Source of the DNA: Chrysoperla carnea
Lineage: Eukaryota > Arthropoda > Insecta > Neuroptera > Chrysopidae
DNA length: 64,000 nt
Direction: 5' to 3'
NCBI RefSeq assembly: GCF_905475395.1
Contig: NC_058337.1
Span: 97,272,368 to 97,336,367, forward strand
Below are positions 50,863 to 62,290 of this stretch, one piece after another; positions within the stretch are counted from its first letter, which is position 1, and each line of letters opens with the position of its first letter. The notes beneath the pieces were generated by a model. It was not told the origin of the DNA, made no database searches, and worked only from the letters and a program-made list of their open reading frames with translations. A program made the position numbers and the translations under genes.

Positions 50863-51090
50863 TTTATACCCTGTATATATGAAATATATATCAAGGTATA
50901 ATAATTTTAGTCCCGAGTTTGTAACCGTTAGAAATATTGATGGCGTTTGTCCGTCAAACTCAAAAACGAAAAGAGATGTCAAGCAGAAAGTTTTATAGCA
51001 TGCTCAGGGCATACAAAGAGAGTTTGCGTTCGTAAATGAGCAATAAAGATCTTGTTGACCGTTAGAGATAGAATACAAAATTTGTAGTTA
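50863..51090 (+). repeat. interspersed repeat family 1, copy 4 (internally deleted)
   Basis: It starts ttataccctgtatatatgaa. A shortened core (tttgtccgtcaaactcaaaa) and the accgttagagatagaataca landmark are present. Confidence 0.65.
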
Positions 51091-51534
51091 AATCGATTTT
51101 TTGGTGTTAATTAGGTGAACAAATCGCATAAATCACAAATATTATACATTTGGCTGGTACATTTCAGAAATATCAAAAATATATAGTTGCCTTGCTTGTT
51201 CCCAGAATAGGCCAAAAAATCGAAGAAAATACATTTCAATGACAATTGCTGCAAATTTATTTAAAATAAAAACTGTTGATTTCAAAACGAGGAGGGATCT
51301 ACGTTTTTTGCGTATGCACTGAAGAGTAAGCGACAATCACGAGAAAACTAAACATCTTTAGATAATTTTGTGTATCTGTTAGTCTGATGAGCCGATGGAT
51401 ATTCATTTCAGCACAATATTTTTCAAAGTAAATAGAAAAACAGGCGCGTGTCTTGTAACCACCTGTATATATTAATTTATTGTTAGAATGTTCTTGGTGA
51501 TGCATACAGAGCCAAAACTATACATGGTATCTCA

Positions 51535-51965
51535 AAAGTATGGAATCTCCTAGAGATCTCTCGAAATTCAATGTTATCAAATGGCCTTGGATTTGACCTT
51601 GAACATAACCTAAAAGTTACAGAAAATTTTACACCTATGATCTTGAGCATGACCTAGGCCACGACCTATAGATAACAAAGTTAGTTTTGCAATGGTAACT
51701 CGACGAGGAATCCAATGGTGACATTGGATTTGACCTTGAACATAAACTTAAACTAAAGCTACAGCGAATCAAAAATCAATTTTCAAAAGGAAACTCCTAT
51801 TTTTTGCGAATTTGAAAAGAATAGAATTGTTTACGCTCAAACATGATTTTGACCATGACCTTCAAGATCATTCTAAGGCCAAATATCCTATTTCTTAAGA
51901 AACTTTAAGGCAAGAGGAATCCTGGTTTGATATTTTCATGTTTTTTCCCGCTGACTCTGTGAGAT
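51535..51965 (+). repeat. repeat with internal 138-bp duplication and TGACCT half-sites
   Basis: ggatttgaccttgaacataa occurs at about 51590 and again at about 51727. Further tgacct or gacctt half-sites follow at about 51651, 51663 and 51857. This type of gaccttga-rich interspersed repeat is common in insect genomes. No coding frame. Confidence 0.45.
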
Positions 51966-52044
51966 CTTCAGGGATTACCATACTTATCGAACTCCCTGTA
52001 TTAAAAATATTTTATGCATGTTAGGTATACTATAAATTTATTAT

Positions 52045-52665
52045 TATACCATGTATATATGAAATATACATAGTATTATAAGTTTAGTCCCAAGTTTGTA
52101 ACGCTTAAAAATAATGATGCTAGGAAAAAAATTTTGTCATAAGTGTTCATAGAATCACCTAATTAGTCCATTTCCGGTTGTCCGTCCGTCCGTCCGTCTG
52201 TGGACACGATAACTCAAAAACGAAAAAAGATATCGAGCTGAAATTTACAGCGTACTCAGGACGTAAAAAGTGAGGTCAAGTTCGTAAATGAGCATCATAG
52301 GTCAATTGGGTCTTGGGTCCGTAGGACCCATCTTATACACCGTTAGAGATAGAACAAAAGTTTAAATGTAAAAAATGTTCCTTATCAAAAATTAAACAAC
52401 TTTTGTTTGAAACATTTTTTCGTAAACATCACTGTTTACCCGTGAGGGCGCCAATTAGGCGGAAATTTTATAATATGTGTACAAACTATACACTAAATGT
52501 CGGTCGATAATGCAGAACACTATAAAGTCATTTACATATGTACTATACTTGATTATCAGTTATGTATGTGTCACATGTTTGTATGTGTAATAAAGAAATC
52601 AACACTGACTATGCATGGTATTTCAACAATTAACTCAGTCAATTGTTTGTTTTCACTTGTTCGAC
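52045..52665 (+). repeat. interspersed repeat family 1, copy 5 (near full length)
   Basis: It starts ataccatgtatatatgaaat and ends cagtcaattgtttgttttca cttgtt. It carries a tail variant, ataaagaaatcaacactgac, also present in the copy at 54592-55245. Confidence 0.75.
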
Positions 52666-52765
52666 ATATTTTTGATTTAAAAAAATATAATCGATTATTT
52701 TACGATAAACTATTACACTGTAAAACATTTTTTTGGTATTTTACCAAAAAATACTGGAAGCTATT

Positions 52766-53260
52766 TTTGAAACCCACTAATTTTGGGTAAGTCTTTTCAG
52801 CTGTGATGCCAGTTTTTCCGCTAGCTATCACTTATGTGCTTAATTCCGGGACCAGGACTACACATTCTTGAAACCTATGAGAGCTAGATTAATTTTGATC
52901 ACAAATTTGATAATAATCACCCAAATTTAGTAGGATTACATACTTGGTTTATCAAAATTGGATATAATTTTGATGTGATATAGCAAAATTAAATTTATTG
53001 GATTCTGATGACGTCACAAAGTAAAAAATTTCGATTTTGTTGATAACACAGGCAAATTGATTCGTTCTTATTGGACTTTTTTTGAAACCCACTATTTTTG
53101 GGTCTTTCTTTTCAGCTGCTATGTCATTTTTTCGCTGGCTATCACTTATGTGTTTAATTCCGGGACCAGGATTTCACATTCTTGAAACATATTCGAGCTA
53201 GGTTAATTTTGACTACAAATTTGAAAATAATGACCCAATTTTAGTAGGATTGCATGCTTG
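52766..53260 (+). repeat. direct duplication, about 317-bp spacing
   Basis: ttgaaacccactaattttgg at 52768 recurs as ttgaaacccactatttttgg at about 53085. Both continue through tcttttcagct, gctatcacttatgtg, taattccgggaccagga and cacattcttgaaac to the tagtaggatt block. Confidence 0.65.
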
Positions 53261-54098
53261 ATTAATCACCAATTTTGCCTTTACTCTATCAGTATACGAA
53301 TTTTCATCAAAATCATAGAGCCGATCCTGATCTATATAAGGCGCAACCTTAATACTTGTCGTCGGCGCTATCTATTTATTTTTTTAGCTATTTTATTTAT
53401 TTTTTAAGTCTTTCCAATTTACGATTTCAACAAAGTGTTCCTTCTTACCATACGTTTCCGATTGTACACTTGAGGTGACGAAACTTTCGTTGAAACGTTA
53501 TGACAAAAAATTGAAGTGGTGTCGAACTCTGACGACATTCCCCGATAGTAATAAATTAGCAAACAGGTGATGTATAAGTTGTTTCAGTTTATAATATTAC
53601 ACAACGGTAATTTGTGTTTTATTATAATTCTATTTATTAATATTTGATGAGTACTTTTATTTATTTATTTTGATGCTTTACTCAAACAAATTGAATAAAT
53701 CATCAAACAGACGGCGTTGCTTGAATTACATTTATGTATTAGACTTTGTGTATGTTAAGGTAGTTTGATCATTATTGCCAGATTCATAAAAACGTGCTTA
53801 CGTGCATTATTTGTGAAAACATTTATGTTACTGTATATCATACTTAGACGTGGTGTTTATAAATATACACAATATATACCACACATACACAACTACACTG
53901 AAAAAAATTTTTCTTAGCAACCGATATGAGGTTGTCTCAACTTCATCGCGAGATCAAATATGGCGAATGGGCCATCGAATGTGATACAACTACCGTACGG
54001 GGCTATTTGGTGAAGTTGACACAAACGCATGAGTTGTTTATATATATCAACAGTATATTTTAATTTAATCAAATTCTTAAGAAAAGTGTGTTTATGGC

Positions 54099-55484
54099 CA
54101 GGGTTCGAGGATATATATCAATGGATATATATCATGATATATATCCGATATATATCACGTGAATTTTTATGATATATATCAATACAAAAATGATTTTAAA
54201 AAATTTAATACTATTTAGTAATTTTTGGCGTTTGTTATCGTATTTCTACTTCCAAAATTTTGATGGCATTGGAGTAGAGTTAAAACCTACTAATACTAAG
54301 CTCAAATCGTGTCGTGTCAGAAAAAAATCGTTACTAAAGAGTAAGTTTAAGTAAGATTCAGAAACGGAAGATGATCTAGCTTTATCTTCCTTGCAGTCAA
54401 ACCAAGCACAATTATGAAATGACATTTTTTTATTTTTTATTTGATAAATAACAGCTTATTACGAATGACTGATGACTGATTTGATAATTAAAAGACTGAT
54501 TATACTCTAGAGTTATTATTTGTAATGTTTATTGTTTTGTTGCCTAAGTGTAGCTATGACCATTGGCTGATAACAATTTATAAAATTGTTTTTATACCAT
54601 GCATATATGAAATATACATAGTATATTAAGTTTAGTCCCAAGTTTGTAACGCTTAAAAATAATGATGCTAGGAAAAAAAATTTTGTCATAGCTGTTCATA
54701 AAATCACCTAATTAGTCCATTTCCGGTTGTCCGTCCGTCCGTCCGCCCGTCCGTCTGTGGACACGATAACTCAAAAACGAAAAAAGATATCGAGCTGAAA
54801 TTTTTACAGCGTACTCAGGATGTAAAAAGTGAGGTAATGAGCAACTTCGTAAATGAGCATCATAGGTCAATTGGGTCTTGGGTCCGTAGGACCCATCTTG
54901 TAAACCGTTAGAGATAGAACAAAAGTTTAAATGTAAAAAAATGTTCCTTATAAAAAAATAAAAAACTTTTGTTTGAAACATTTTTTTGTAAACACCACTG
55001 TTTACCCACGAGGGCGTTAATTAGGTGCAAATTTTATAGTATGTATTAATATAGGAATATCAGTTGTGTGTGTGTCTATTTAAAAGTGAATATCTTTTGT
55101 TATTTACGTGATGTCAAAAAAAAAAACGATTGCGCATCAACACTGTGTATACATTTTTGTATGTGTTATGTGATAAAGAAATCAACACTGACTATGCATG
55201 GTATTTCAACAATTAACTCAGTCAATTGTTTCTTTTCACTTGTTTGTTTTAAAGTTGATTTTTATTTATAAAAATTTTATTATTTTTAATTGATTTTGCC
55301 TCATCTAGAAGAATATTTTATGTTTTGGTTTCATTTGCCTGATTTGAAGTGCCTAAGTAAATAAAACCTTTAAAACATTTTAGTTTTTTTTTTAAATATC
55401 AAAATTTTGATATATATCATATATATATAAAAAATATCCGATATTTTGATATTTATAATAAATATCGGATATTTTCGTACCCTG
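54099..55484. mobile_element. hAT-like non-autonomous element with perfect 8-bp target duplication
   Basis: The ends are CAGGGTTCGAGGATAT and, in reverse complement, CAGGGTACGAAAATAT. TTTATGGC flanks it exactly on both sides (54091-54098 and 55485-55492). Subterminal gatatatatc-type repeats fill both ends. No transposase frame. A copy of repeat family 1 (54592-55245) is inserted inside, so about 730 bp belongs to the element itself. Confidence 0.78.
54592..55245 (+). repeat. interspersed repeat family 1, copy 6 (nested in the hAT-like element)
   Basis: It starts ataccatgcatatatgaaat and ends cagtcaattgtttcttttca cttgtt. The core and all internal landmarks are present. It is wholly within 54099-55484, so it is younger than that insertion. 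Confidence 0.75.
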
Positions 55485-56018
55485 TTTATGGCCAAACTAC
55501 CTTTAAGTATAAGTACCTCTACAGATCAATTTGAATTAACTTAAATTCATTGTTAGTTAGATTATACTCATTAATAGAATAATAAAAATAAAATTCAATT
55601 AAAATATTTTTACTTTCTCCTCTTTGTACGAACTGGAAGGTATAGGGTGTATCAGTTTTACTCTAGAAATAATCACAGATTTTTATATAAAACATATAAT
55701 TTTAATATCTATTTCCGTTTTTCAAAAACGAAAAATAGAAGCTACTGTAACCGAGTTAGAGAAAAAAATTTAACCCCCCCTCCCCTTTCCCACGAATTTT
55801 GAGCTTTTATGTTTCTAGATATATATATGTTCACCCCTTCGAGTAATAGACGCTATCAAGAGCTTATATCTGCCGTTATACACTTGAGAAAAAGGTTCAA
55901 TATTGTATTTTAAGATCTGTCTAACGAGACTTTTCATAGATAATTTGGTGAATTATAAATTTGATTTATATGTCAAATAATTAATTTCAATTAATTCTAA
56001 ATTAATTTACAAGAAATC

Positions 56019-56310
56019 ATTATAGCTTGTACATATGAAATATTAATAAAAGTATACTAATTTACCAAGTTTGTAATGCTTACAAATATTGACGATACGA
56101 ACAAAATTTTAGTGTGGATGTCCAAAAATTATCTAATTAGTCCATTTCCGTCTGTCCGGTTGAATTTGAATTCGTAAATGAGCAACGTAGTTCAATTGAG
56201 TCTTGGTCCGTAGCTTGTAAATCGTTAGATATAGAACAAAAGTTTAAATGTAAAAAAAATGAACAATTTTTTAACTCAGTCAATTGTTTGTTTTCACTTG
56301 TTTTTTTTAA
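56019..56310 (+). repeat. interspersed repeat family 1, copy 7 (deleted)
   Basis: It starts near tgtacatatgaaatattaat. The core is cut to ccatttccgtctgtccggtt, then it jumps to aaatgagcaacgtag and finally to cagtcaattgtttgttttca. Confidence 0.6.
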
Positions 56311-56716
56311 GTAAAATGGCATGATCCAATGGTAAAATTTAAATCACATTAATATCTTATACAGTTTTGCTTTTATTTCAAATTTAAAATGTATAATACC
56401 AATTTAATCAGCCTTATAAACTTCAGTAATTTTTGTCAAAATTTTGTATATAATATCGTTTCAAGATCACTCTGTATTACAAAAACGACTGCACTGATAT
56501 ATACAGATCGTGTTCAAAAGATTGCTAATAGAGAACTTACACACAAAAAGACGAAATAATATAACATATGTATCAAAATGTCTAACTTTTTATACAATTT
56601 CCTTTTTAAATTTCATTTGTGTAAAACTAACTAATCATAAATATTTTATCCTTTTCCTGAAAATAATAAAATGATGCGGAAGGTCCAACATAGATTGAGT
56701 TAGCTTTATGTATAGT

Positions 56717-57030
56717 TTTTAACCGACTTCAAACAAAAACGAAGGAGGTTATCAATTCGACTGTATTTTTTTTTTTTTTAATGTTTGTTACCTCAGAACT
56801 TTTGACTGGGTGAACCGATTTTGATGATTCTTTATCTGTTTGAAAGCTGGTGGTTTGGTCCCATTTCATTTTGGTCCAGTTCTGACAACGGCATCTACGA
56901 GAAAACCATAAAAGTCTTAAATTTGCATTAAGTATGCACGACAAGAGGACGAATAACTCAATATCACTTCGATGATTCTTTTTTTAGTGACAAGTTAGTG
57001 AGTGTACTTCAGATTCACTAAAAATCACAA
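56717..57030 (-). repeat. accgacttcaaa-type interspersed repeat
   Basis: It opens aaccgacttcaaacaaaaac then gaaggaggttatcaattcga and contains gggtgaaccgattttgatga and tctgacaacggcatctacga. This repeat type is widespread in arthropod genomes. Strand is nominal. Confidence 0.45.
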
Positions 57031-57033
57031 AAT

Positions 57034-57357
57034 AAAAAAAAAACTTTTAACAAAAAAAAAAACCGACTTCAAAAGGAAAACTTTTCCAAAATATATTAAA
57101 ACGCACTAAAAAATAAAAAAATAACGATAATATAATGTAGTTAAAATTATTGTTATTTTTGGAGTCGGTGTCAGCCAAGGAAACAACTCTCACAGAACAG
57201 TTTGCTACACTATCTTGACTGACACCGATTCCAAAAATAACAATAATTTTAATTACATTATATTATCGTTATTTTTTTACTTTTTAGTGCGTTTTAATAT
57301 ATTTTGGAAAAGTTTTCCTTTTGAAGTCGGTTTCCTTTTTGTTAAAATTTTTTTTTT
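57034..57357. mobile_element. 324-bp palindromic element with accgacttcaaa arms
   Basis: The left arm (aaccgacttcaaaaggaaaa..., then aacgcactaaaaaataaaa and gataatataatgta) is mirrored almost perfectly by the right arm up to ttttgaagtcggtt. Inner arms include gagtcggtgtcag and ctgacaccgattc, with a loop of about 50 bp. Confidence 0.75.
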
Positions 57358-58532
57358 TATATAGTAAATATTTCATTTATTTATTTATCATTCAGTCTCT
57401 ATTAGCAATGTTTTAGAACACAGTCTGTATATAACACTGCATGTATTTAAGAGCTATTGAACTATAAATTGCCTTTTTAAGAATAAACCGCTATCCAACT
57501 ACATTATATAGTTTTACCTGGAAACTTATAGTATAAGTTCATCGTTTGCTATTGATCAAATATATTTTCTCTTAGTGTCTGAACAAGAGAATACCACCAA
57601 TTGTAACTTATTATTGTACATGTATAAAATTTTTTATATTCTAATAAAGAAATTCGATATGGTATATATGTTTTTTTTTCTTCAGTTCTATCATTGCATT
57701 AATAATAATGAGAATAATAAAGTACCTTATCCAGATTAAATGAAAAAAATTTATCTTACATTAAATTTGTTTTATCTTTTATCTTATTCTTCCACCAATA
57801 ATAATTGTTTCTTGGTATTGAAGTGAACGTAATTGAAACTTAATGATCTCTTTTACATGTTTTTTATTTAATTGTTTGTAAACTTAAATAATTACATCCA
57901 TAGTTAGTGCTTCGTACTTAGGGCTCTTGGAAAATTCATTTTGCCATGTGATCAGTGCTGGTGCAAAATAGAACCTTGATGGCTTGATAGTTGATATTTA
58001 AAAGCAATGGCAATTTACAAACAAAAAAAAGTTATCAATGTCTGAAAGCCGCCGAGTAATTCCACAAAAATTCGCTTATTCTGTTATCATGTTCGTATGT
58101 AAAATATTCGTTACAGATAATCTAGGTTCAAAAAATGACCCTGTTTTAGTTATAGCTACGGAAAATATGTGGGACATCTTATGTAATGAACTTATTGCAC
58201 CAGGATTCTCTATACAGTATCCCTAATTTATATATCCCTAAGTCCCATATCCCCAAAAGTTATTGGTATGGCCCCAAAACGATATATTTATTTCGATATT
58301 TGTTATTTTAGAAACGTAATTTTTAATTTTTTACTATGCCGTCATAATTTTATCGTTTGTACGTACGTAGGAACGTAGCTACACAGAATGTATCCGAATT
58401 TGTTTTCAAACCCTAGCATTAGTATATTCAACTAAAAACTACTTACTACTGTGCTAGTGATTACGACAACTGACAATTATTCTACGATGACGACTCTATA
58501 ATAAGACTATTCGTTATGTGTGTACTTGTATA
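57358..58532. other. gene-free stretch
   Basis: AT-rich DNA. One 62-residue open frame near 58038 has no splice context or family signature, and I do not support it as a gene. Confidence 0.45.
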
Positions 58533-59051
58533 ATAGGTTGGCTGATAAGTCCCCGGTCTGACACATAAATGGCGTCGCTAGTATTAAATGCATATTATTT
58601 TTATATAGTACCAACCTTCAAATGATTCGTGTCAAAATTTGACGTCTGTAAGTCAATTAGTTTGTGAGATAGAGCGTCTTTTGTGAAGCAACTTTTGTTA
58701 TTGTGAAAAAAATGGAAAAAAAGGAATTTCGTGTTTTGATAAAATACTGTTTTCTGAAGGGAAAAAATACAGTGGAAGCAAAAACTTGGCTTGATAATGA
58801 GTTTCCGGACTCTGTATTTTTTCCCTTCAGAAAACAGTATTTTATCAAAACACGAAATTCCATTTTTTCCATTTTTTTCACAATAACAAAAGTTGCTTCA
58901 CAAAAGACGCTCTATCTCACAAACTAATTGACTTACAGACGTCAAATTTTGACACGAATCATTTGAAGGTTGGTACTATATAAAAATAATATGCATTTAA
59001 TACTAGCGACGCCATTTATGTGTCAGACCGGGGACTTATCAGCCAACCTGT
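58533..59051. mobile_element. palindromic Himar1-like mariner made of two 5' ends
   Basis: Two 240-bp arms (58533-58772 and 58812-59051) are near-perfect reverse complements around a 39-bp spacer. Each arm is the 5' end of a mariner: terminal repeat AGGTTGGCTGATAAGTCCCC then GGTCTGACAC, 5' UTR, and a transposase start MEKKEFRVLIKYCFLKGK. On the plus strand the frame continues through the spacer for about 16 more residues (...EFPDS). From memory this matches Himar1 of the irritans mariner group. Both sides are flanked by TA (58531-58532 and 59052-59053), the mariner target duplication, so the palindrome itself probably moved as a unit. The arms differ by about one base in the coding part (lysine in one, methionine in the other). 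It has no catalytic domain and cannot make active transposase. Confidence 0.9.
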
Positions 59052-59079
59052 TATTTATGTACCATACATAAACACTATA

Positions 59080-59606
59080 GGCGGGGAGCCGGTGACAGTA
59101 AAACTGCTCTTACAGAGATTTCGAAATTTCGCATATGAATAAAAACTATTTAAGCGTAGGTACAATATGGACTAGGCGTGAAGGGGTTTATATTGGCACA
59201 AATATTTTTTATAAATTCACAAGTATTTTGCACTTTCATGCAAATTAATTTGTAAGGGAACATTTTTTCCAAATTTCATCTATTTTCAGGAAAATTCCGC
59301 GGTAAGGGTAAAATTTGATTGGCTTTATAGATTAAAAATCGGTAACAGACTTGTCTGCCACCATAAGAGCTGTCACACCAAATTTTCCTGAAAATTGATG
59401 AAATTTTCAATAAAATGTTCCCCAACAAATTAATTTCTATGAAAGTGCAAAATACTTGTGATTATTTAAAATATAAAAAATATTTTTGCCATGATAAACC
59501 TCGACACGCCTAGTCTACATTGTTCCTACGCTTAAATAGTTTTGATTCATATGCGAAATTTCAAAATCCCTGTAAGTACAGTTTTACTGTCACCGGTTCT
59601 CGGGCT
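59080..59606. mobile_element. foldback element next to the mariner palindrome
   Basis: The outer arms are ccggtgacagtaaaactg on the left and its reverse complement at about 59577-59595. The pairing continues inward through gcatatgaat.aaaactattt, taagcgtaggtacaat and aaatttcatc...caggaaaatt. About 527 bp, with somewhat diverged arms and no coding frame. Confidence 0.7.
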
Positions 59607-60295
59607 ACCATGAGACAACATTTTATCCGTCTCAAGTGGTTGCCCCACCATAACCAGACGGAAGTTTTACTCCTGTCTCTAAATAAGTGTATTTAATATC
59701 TTATCTCTCATCCGTGAATGGGTACGATATGTCTAATTTACTGATAATAATTAAAAGAATACATATAATGCTGATGTTTAATTAAAAAATGATTGTGAAT
59801 GTTGTATTAGATTAGTACAGAAACTGACCTGGGACATGGTCTTGTCTTGCTTTTTGGCAGCCACTATTAAAAATTATTGTCACTTTATTTTTCAATCATG
59901 CTCAGTACATGCCGATGTGGGAGAGTTGTCGTCTTTCGCTGTAATATGAATTTTAAATTTTCCTTGTTTATCTACGAATTTGTGGGTAGGTCAGACGAAA
60001 GACGAAAGACGTCAAGCTTTAAAAAAAAAGAGATGGGATAAAACTACGACCAGACATTCGAGTATATACACATATACGAATTTTTTTATCTGTAGGTTTG
60101 AGGGTATTTTTGTAATCCCTCAGGAAAGCCTGAAATTTTAATCTCATTTATATATTTAATCACTCCCAATGTCGGGGAAGCCCTTTAGCTTAAAGTGACC
60201 TTCATGGAAGTTTTGTAAATAAGAGCAATGAAAGAGAAGTATCTTTTAGGCACCTTGAATTTGATCTTGATCTTTCGGGTCATTTAAAAGTCAAA
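59607..60295. other. gene-free stretch
   Basis: No coding frame or RNA gene seen. A small inverted motif (gtcgtctttcg at about 59929, cgaaagacgaaagac at about 59996) is the only structure noticed. Confidence 0.45.
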
Positions 60296-60661
60296 TATCT
60301 GGATGACCGAGCTTTGCTCGGTATTCTTAAAAAGACACAAATTTTATCACTAATATAAAACCGTTTTAAATGTCTCCACACAAATACTTTGAATGTCCCG
60401 GTAATGTATTTTATTTCATTAACTACGATATACACCAATAGATGTCAGGAAGAGTTATAATTTGCATTGCCGGTTTCAGTTTTTCATGAAAAGACGGATA
60501 AAACGACGTTTTTTAAAAATGAAACTAGTTGCTAGATCGACTTTTCGCCCCAAAAAACCCCTGCATACTCATTTTCATAAAAATCGTTGGAGCCATTTCC
60601 AAGATCGTTGATATATATATATATATATATACAAGAATTGCTCGTTTAAATATATAAGATT
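60296..60661. repeat. interspersed repeat with (AT)n tract
   Basis: It runs from a small perfect hairpin (accgagctttgctcggt, 60306) through a block with aaatcgttggagccatttcc then aagatcgttg, to an (AT)11 tract at about 60610-60632 and ttgctcgttta. The layout resembles insect SINE or truncated non-LTR repeat ends. Class uncertain. Confidence 0.45.
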
Positions 60662-60810
60662 AATTTATAACTGATAAGAAATAGAGAACACTTTGAATTA
60701 AAAAGTCGTTCGTCGTGGTCTATGATATGGACCCAACCACATTCATTAAGGTCATGCTTTGATTAAGGACTTCCATGACAAAATAGTAGAGGTGTTAAGT
60801 GAAAATAAGC

Positions 60811-61293
60811 ATCTTGTATACTATCTCTTTATATTATAAATGCGAAGTAAGCATGTTTGTTTGTTTGTTACGCTTTCACGCTAAAACTAGCGAATGGTTT
60901 TTAATGAAACTGTACAGCAATATAGCTGATATATTAGAATAACACATGAACTACAATTTATAAAGATAAATAAAAAAAATAAAAAAAATTTAATTTAATT
61001 TGTCATTTGACATTACAATAAATTACAGCTGTAAAAGTAGTAATTTGACATTACCATAAACATCAGATTTCTGTAAAAATAGTCAATATAAAATACTTCA
61101 CGGCCATCTTCTCTGATATACTCAATGAATAATTACTACTATACATTTAAAAAAATAGAAAACCATACATATATTTTACCTGTGTAAAACAATCCTTACC
61201 ATTATTTCGAGTGTTATAGAAAGAGGATAAGCGAGAGCAATCTTTATCAATCTTTACTTTTAAACCCAGCGAAGCGGGTGGGTATCACTCTAG
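60811..61293 (+). mobile_element. Helitron/Helentron-like non-autonomous element
   Basis: It opens near tatctctttatattataaat, then gcgaagtaagcatgtttgtt and ttacgctttcacgctaaaac, a 5' block I recognise from insect Helitron-like repeats. It ends cccagcgaagcgggtgggta tcactCTAG followed by T. A GC-rich hairpin-like motif about 10 bases before CTAG is the usual Helitron 3' end. There is no Rep/helicase frame. Left boundary approximate. Confidence 0.5.
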
Positions 61294-62042
61294 TACTATG
61301 ATAAATATAAATTTACATTTGAAGAAATCTAAAAAAGTAATGAACGCTTTTAGTTTTGGTTATTTATTTACGATAATTACGGGGGTCGAGTAACACAATA
61401 GACAATGTTATCTATGTGAAGAAAAGCAGAGGGTTAGATTTTTAATATATAAATTATAAATGCGTAAAATTTTTGGTAGCTGCTGTTATCTTAAATATCC
61501 TTTTATAAAATTTAAACGAAGGATAAAATTACATTTTTGAAGGGGTTAGTGTTATACTTTATTTTAGAGGGCTGATAGAATAAATAGTTTTATGCATAGT
61601 ATTATGCATTCTAACTAATTTGTGCACATGGTCGCTTTATTAAAGAATGTTATAAAATTCCCATGCAAAAGCAATTTTGTAGAAACAAATTTATAGATTA
61701 CAGTCTTTCCAAATGACTGAAATGTTTTAACTTGAACAACATAGAATAATCCACCAATGATCGAACTTATATCTTCGAAGAACTTATATCGATAATAAAG
61801 AGTCTTATCTGAATCTTTATTGTCTATTATCCAATGCATACGTATTGACAAGGAGCAAAATAAGTGAAAGGGACAGGTAAATCGACCACAGACCGTTTAT
61901 CTTCAATAATTTTCAATAAATGCTTATGACTATTTTTCAATTGTTTACATGTAAATGGTATAGTAAATGCTTAATTAAAATTATTGAAAAATAACAATTA
62001 ATTAAGTGAAAATAAGAAACGAAATTGCATAAACAATATTTT
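61294..62042. other. gene-free stretch
   Basis: AT-rich DNA with no supported coding frame, RNA gene or repeat. Confidence 0.45.
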
Positions 62043-62290
62043 TATAGCCTGTATATATGTTATATATCAAGGTATACTAAGTTCGGTCCTAAGTAAAATT
62101 ATCTAAAGAGTCTATTTCCGGTTGTCCGCCCGTTTGTCTGTCTGTGACAACGATAACTCAAAAACGAAAAGATATATCCAGCTCAAATTTTTATAGCGAG
62201 CTCTTATTGTAAACCGTTAGAGATAAAAGTTTAAATATAAAAAATGTTTCTTATAAAAAAATATAACATTTTTTCGTAAACTGTTTACCC
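62043..62290 (+). repeat. interspersed repeat family 1, copy 8 (deleted)
   Basis: It starts tatagcctgtatatatgtta. A shortened core (tatttccggttgtccgcccg, then cgataactcaaaaacgaaa), the accgttagagata landmark and tttacccataagaatgcaaa are present. Confidence 0.65.

Noticed and set aside
58038-58226. 62-residue open frame as a small gene
   Set aside because: No splice context, Kozak-like context or recognisable motif, and the region is repeat-derived.
58657-58927. Two overlapping 74-residue frames on opposite strands with almost the same protein
   Set aside because: They are the mirror images produced by the mariner palindrome, each only the N-terminal part of a transposase, then antisense of the other arm. 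Not a sense-antisense gene pair.
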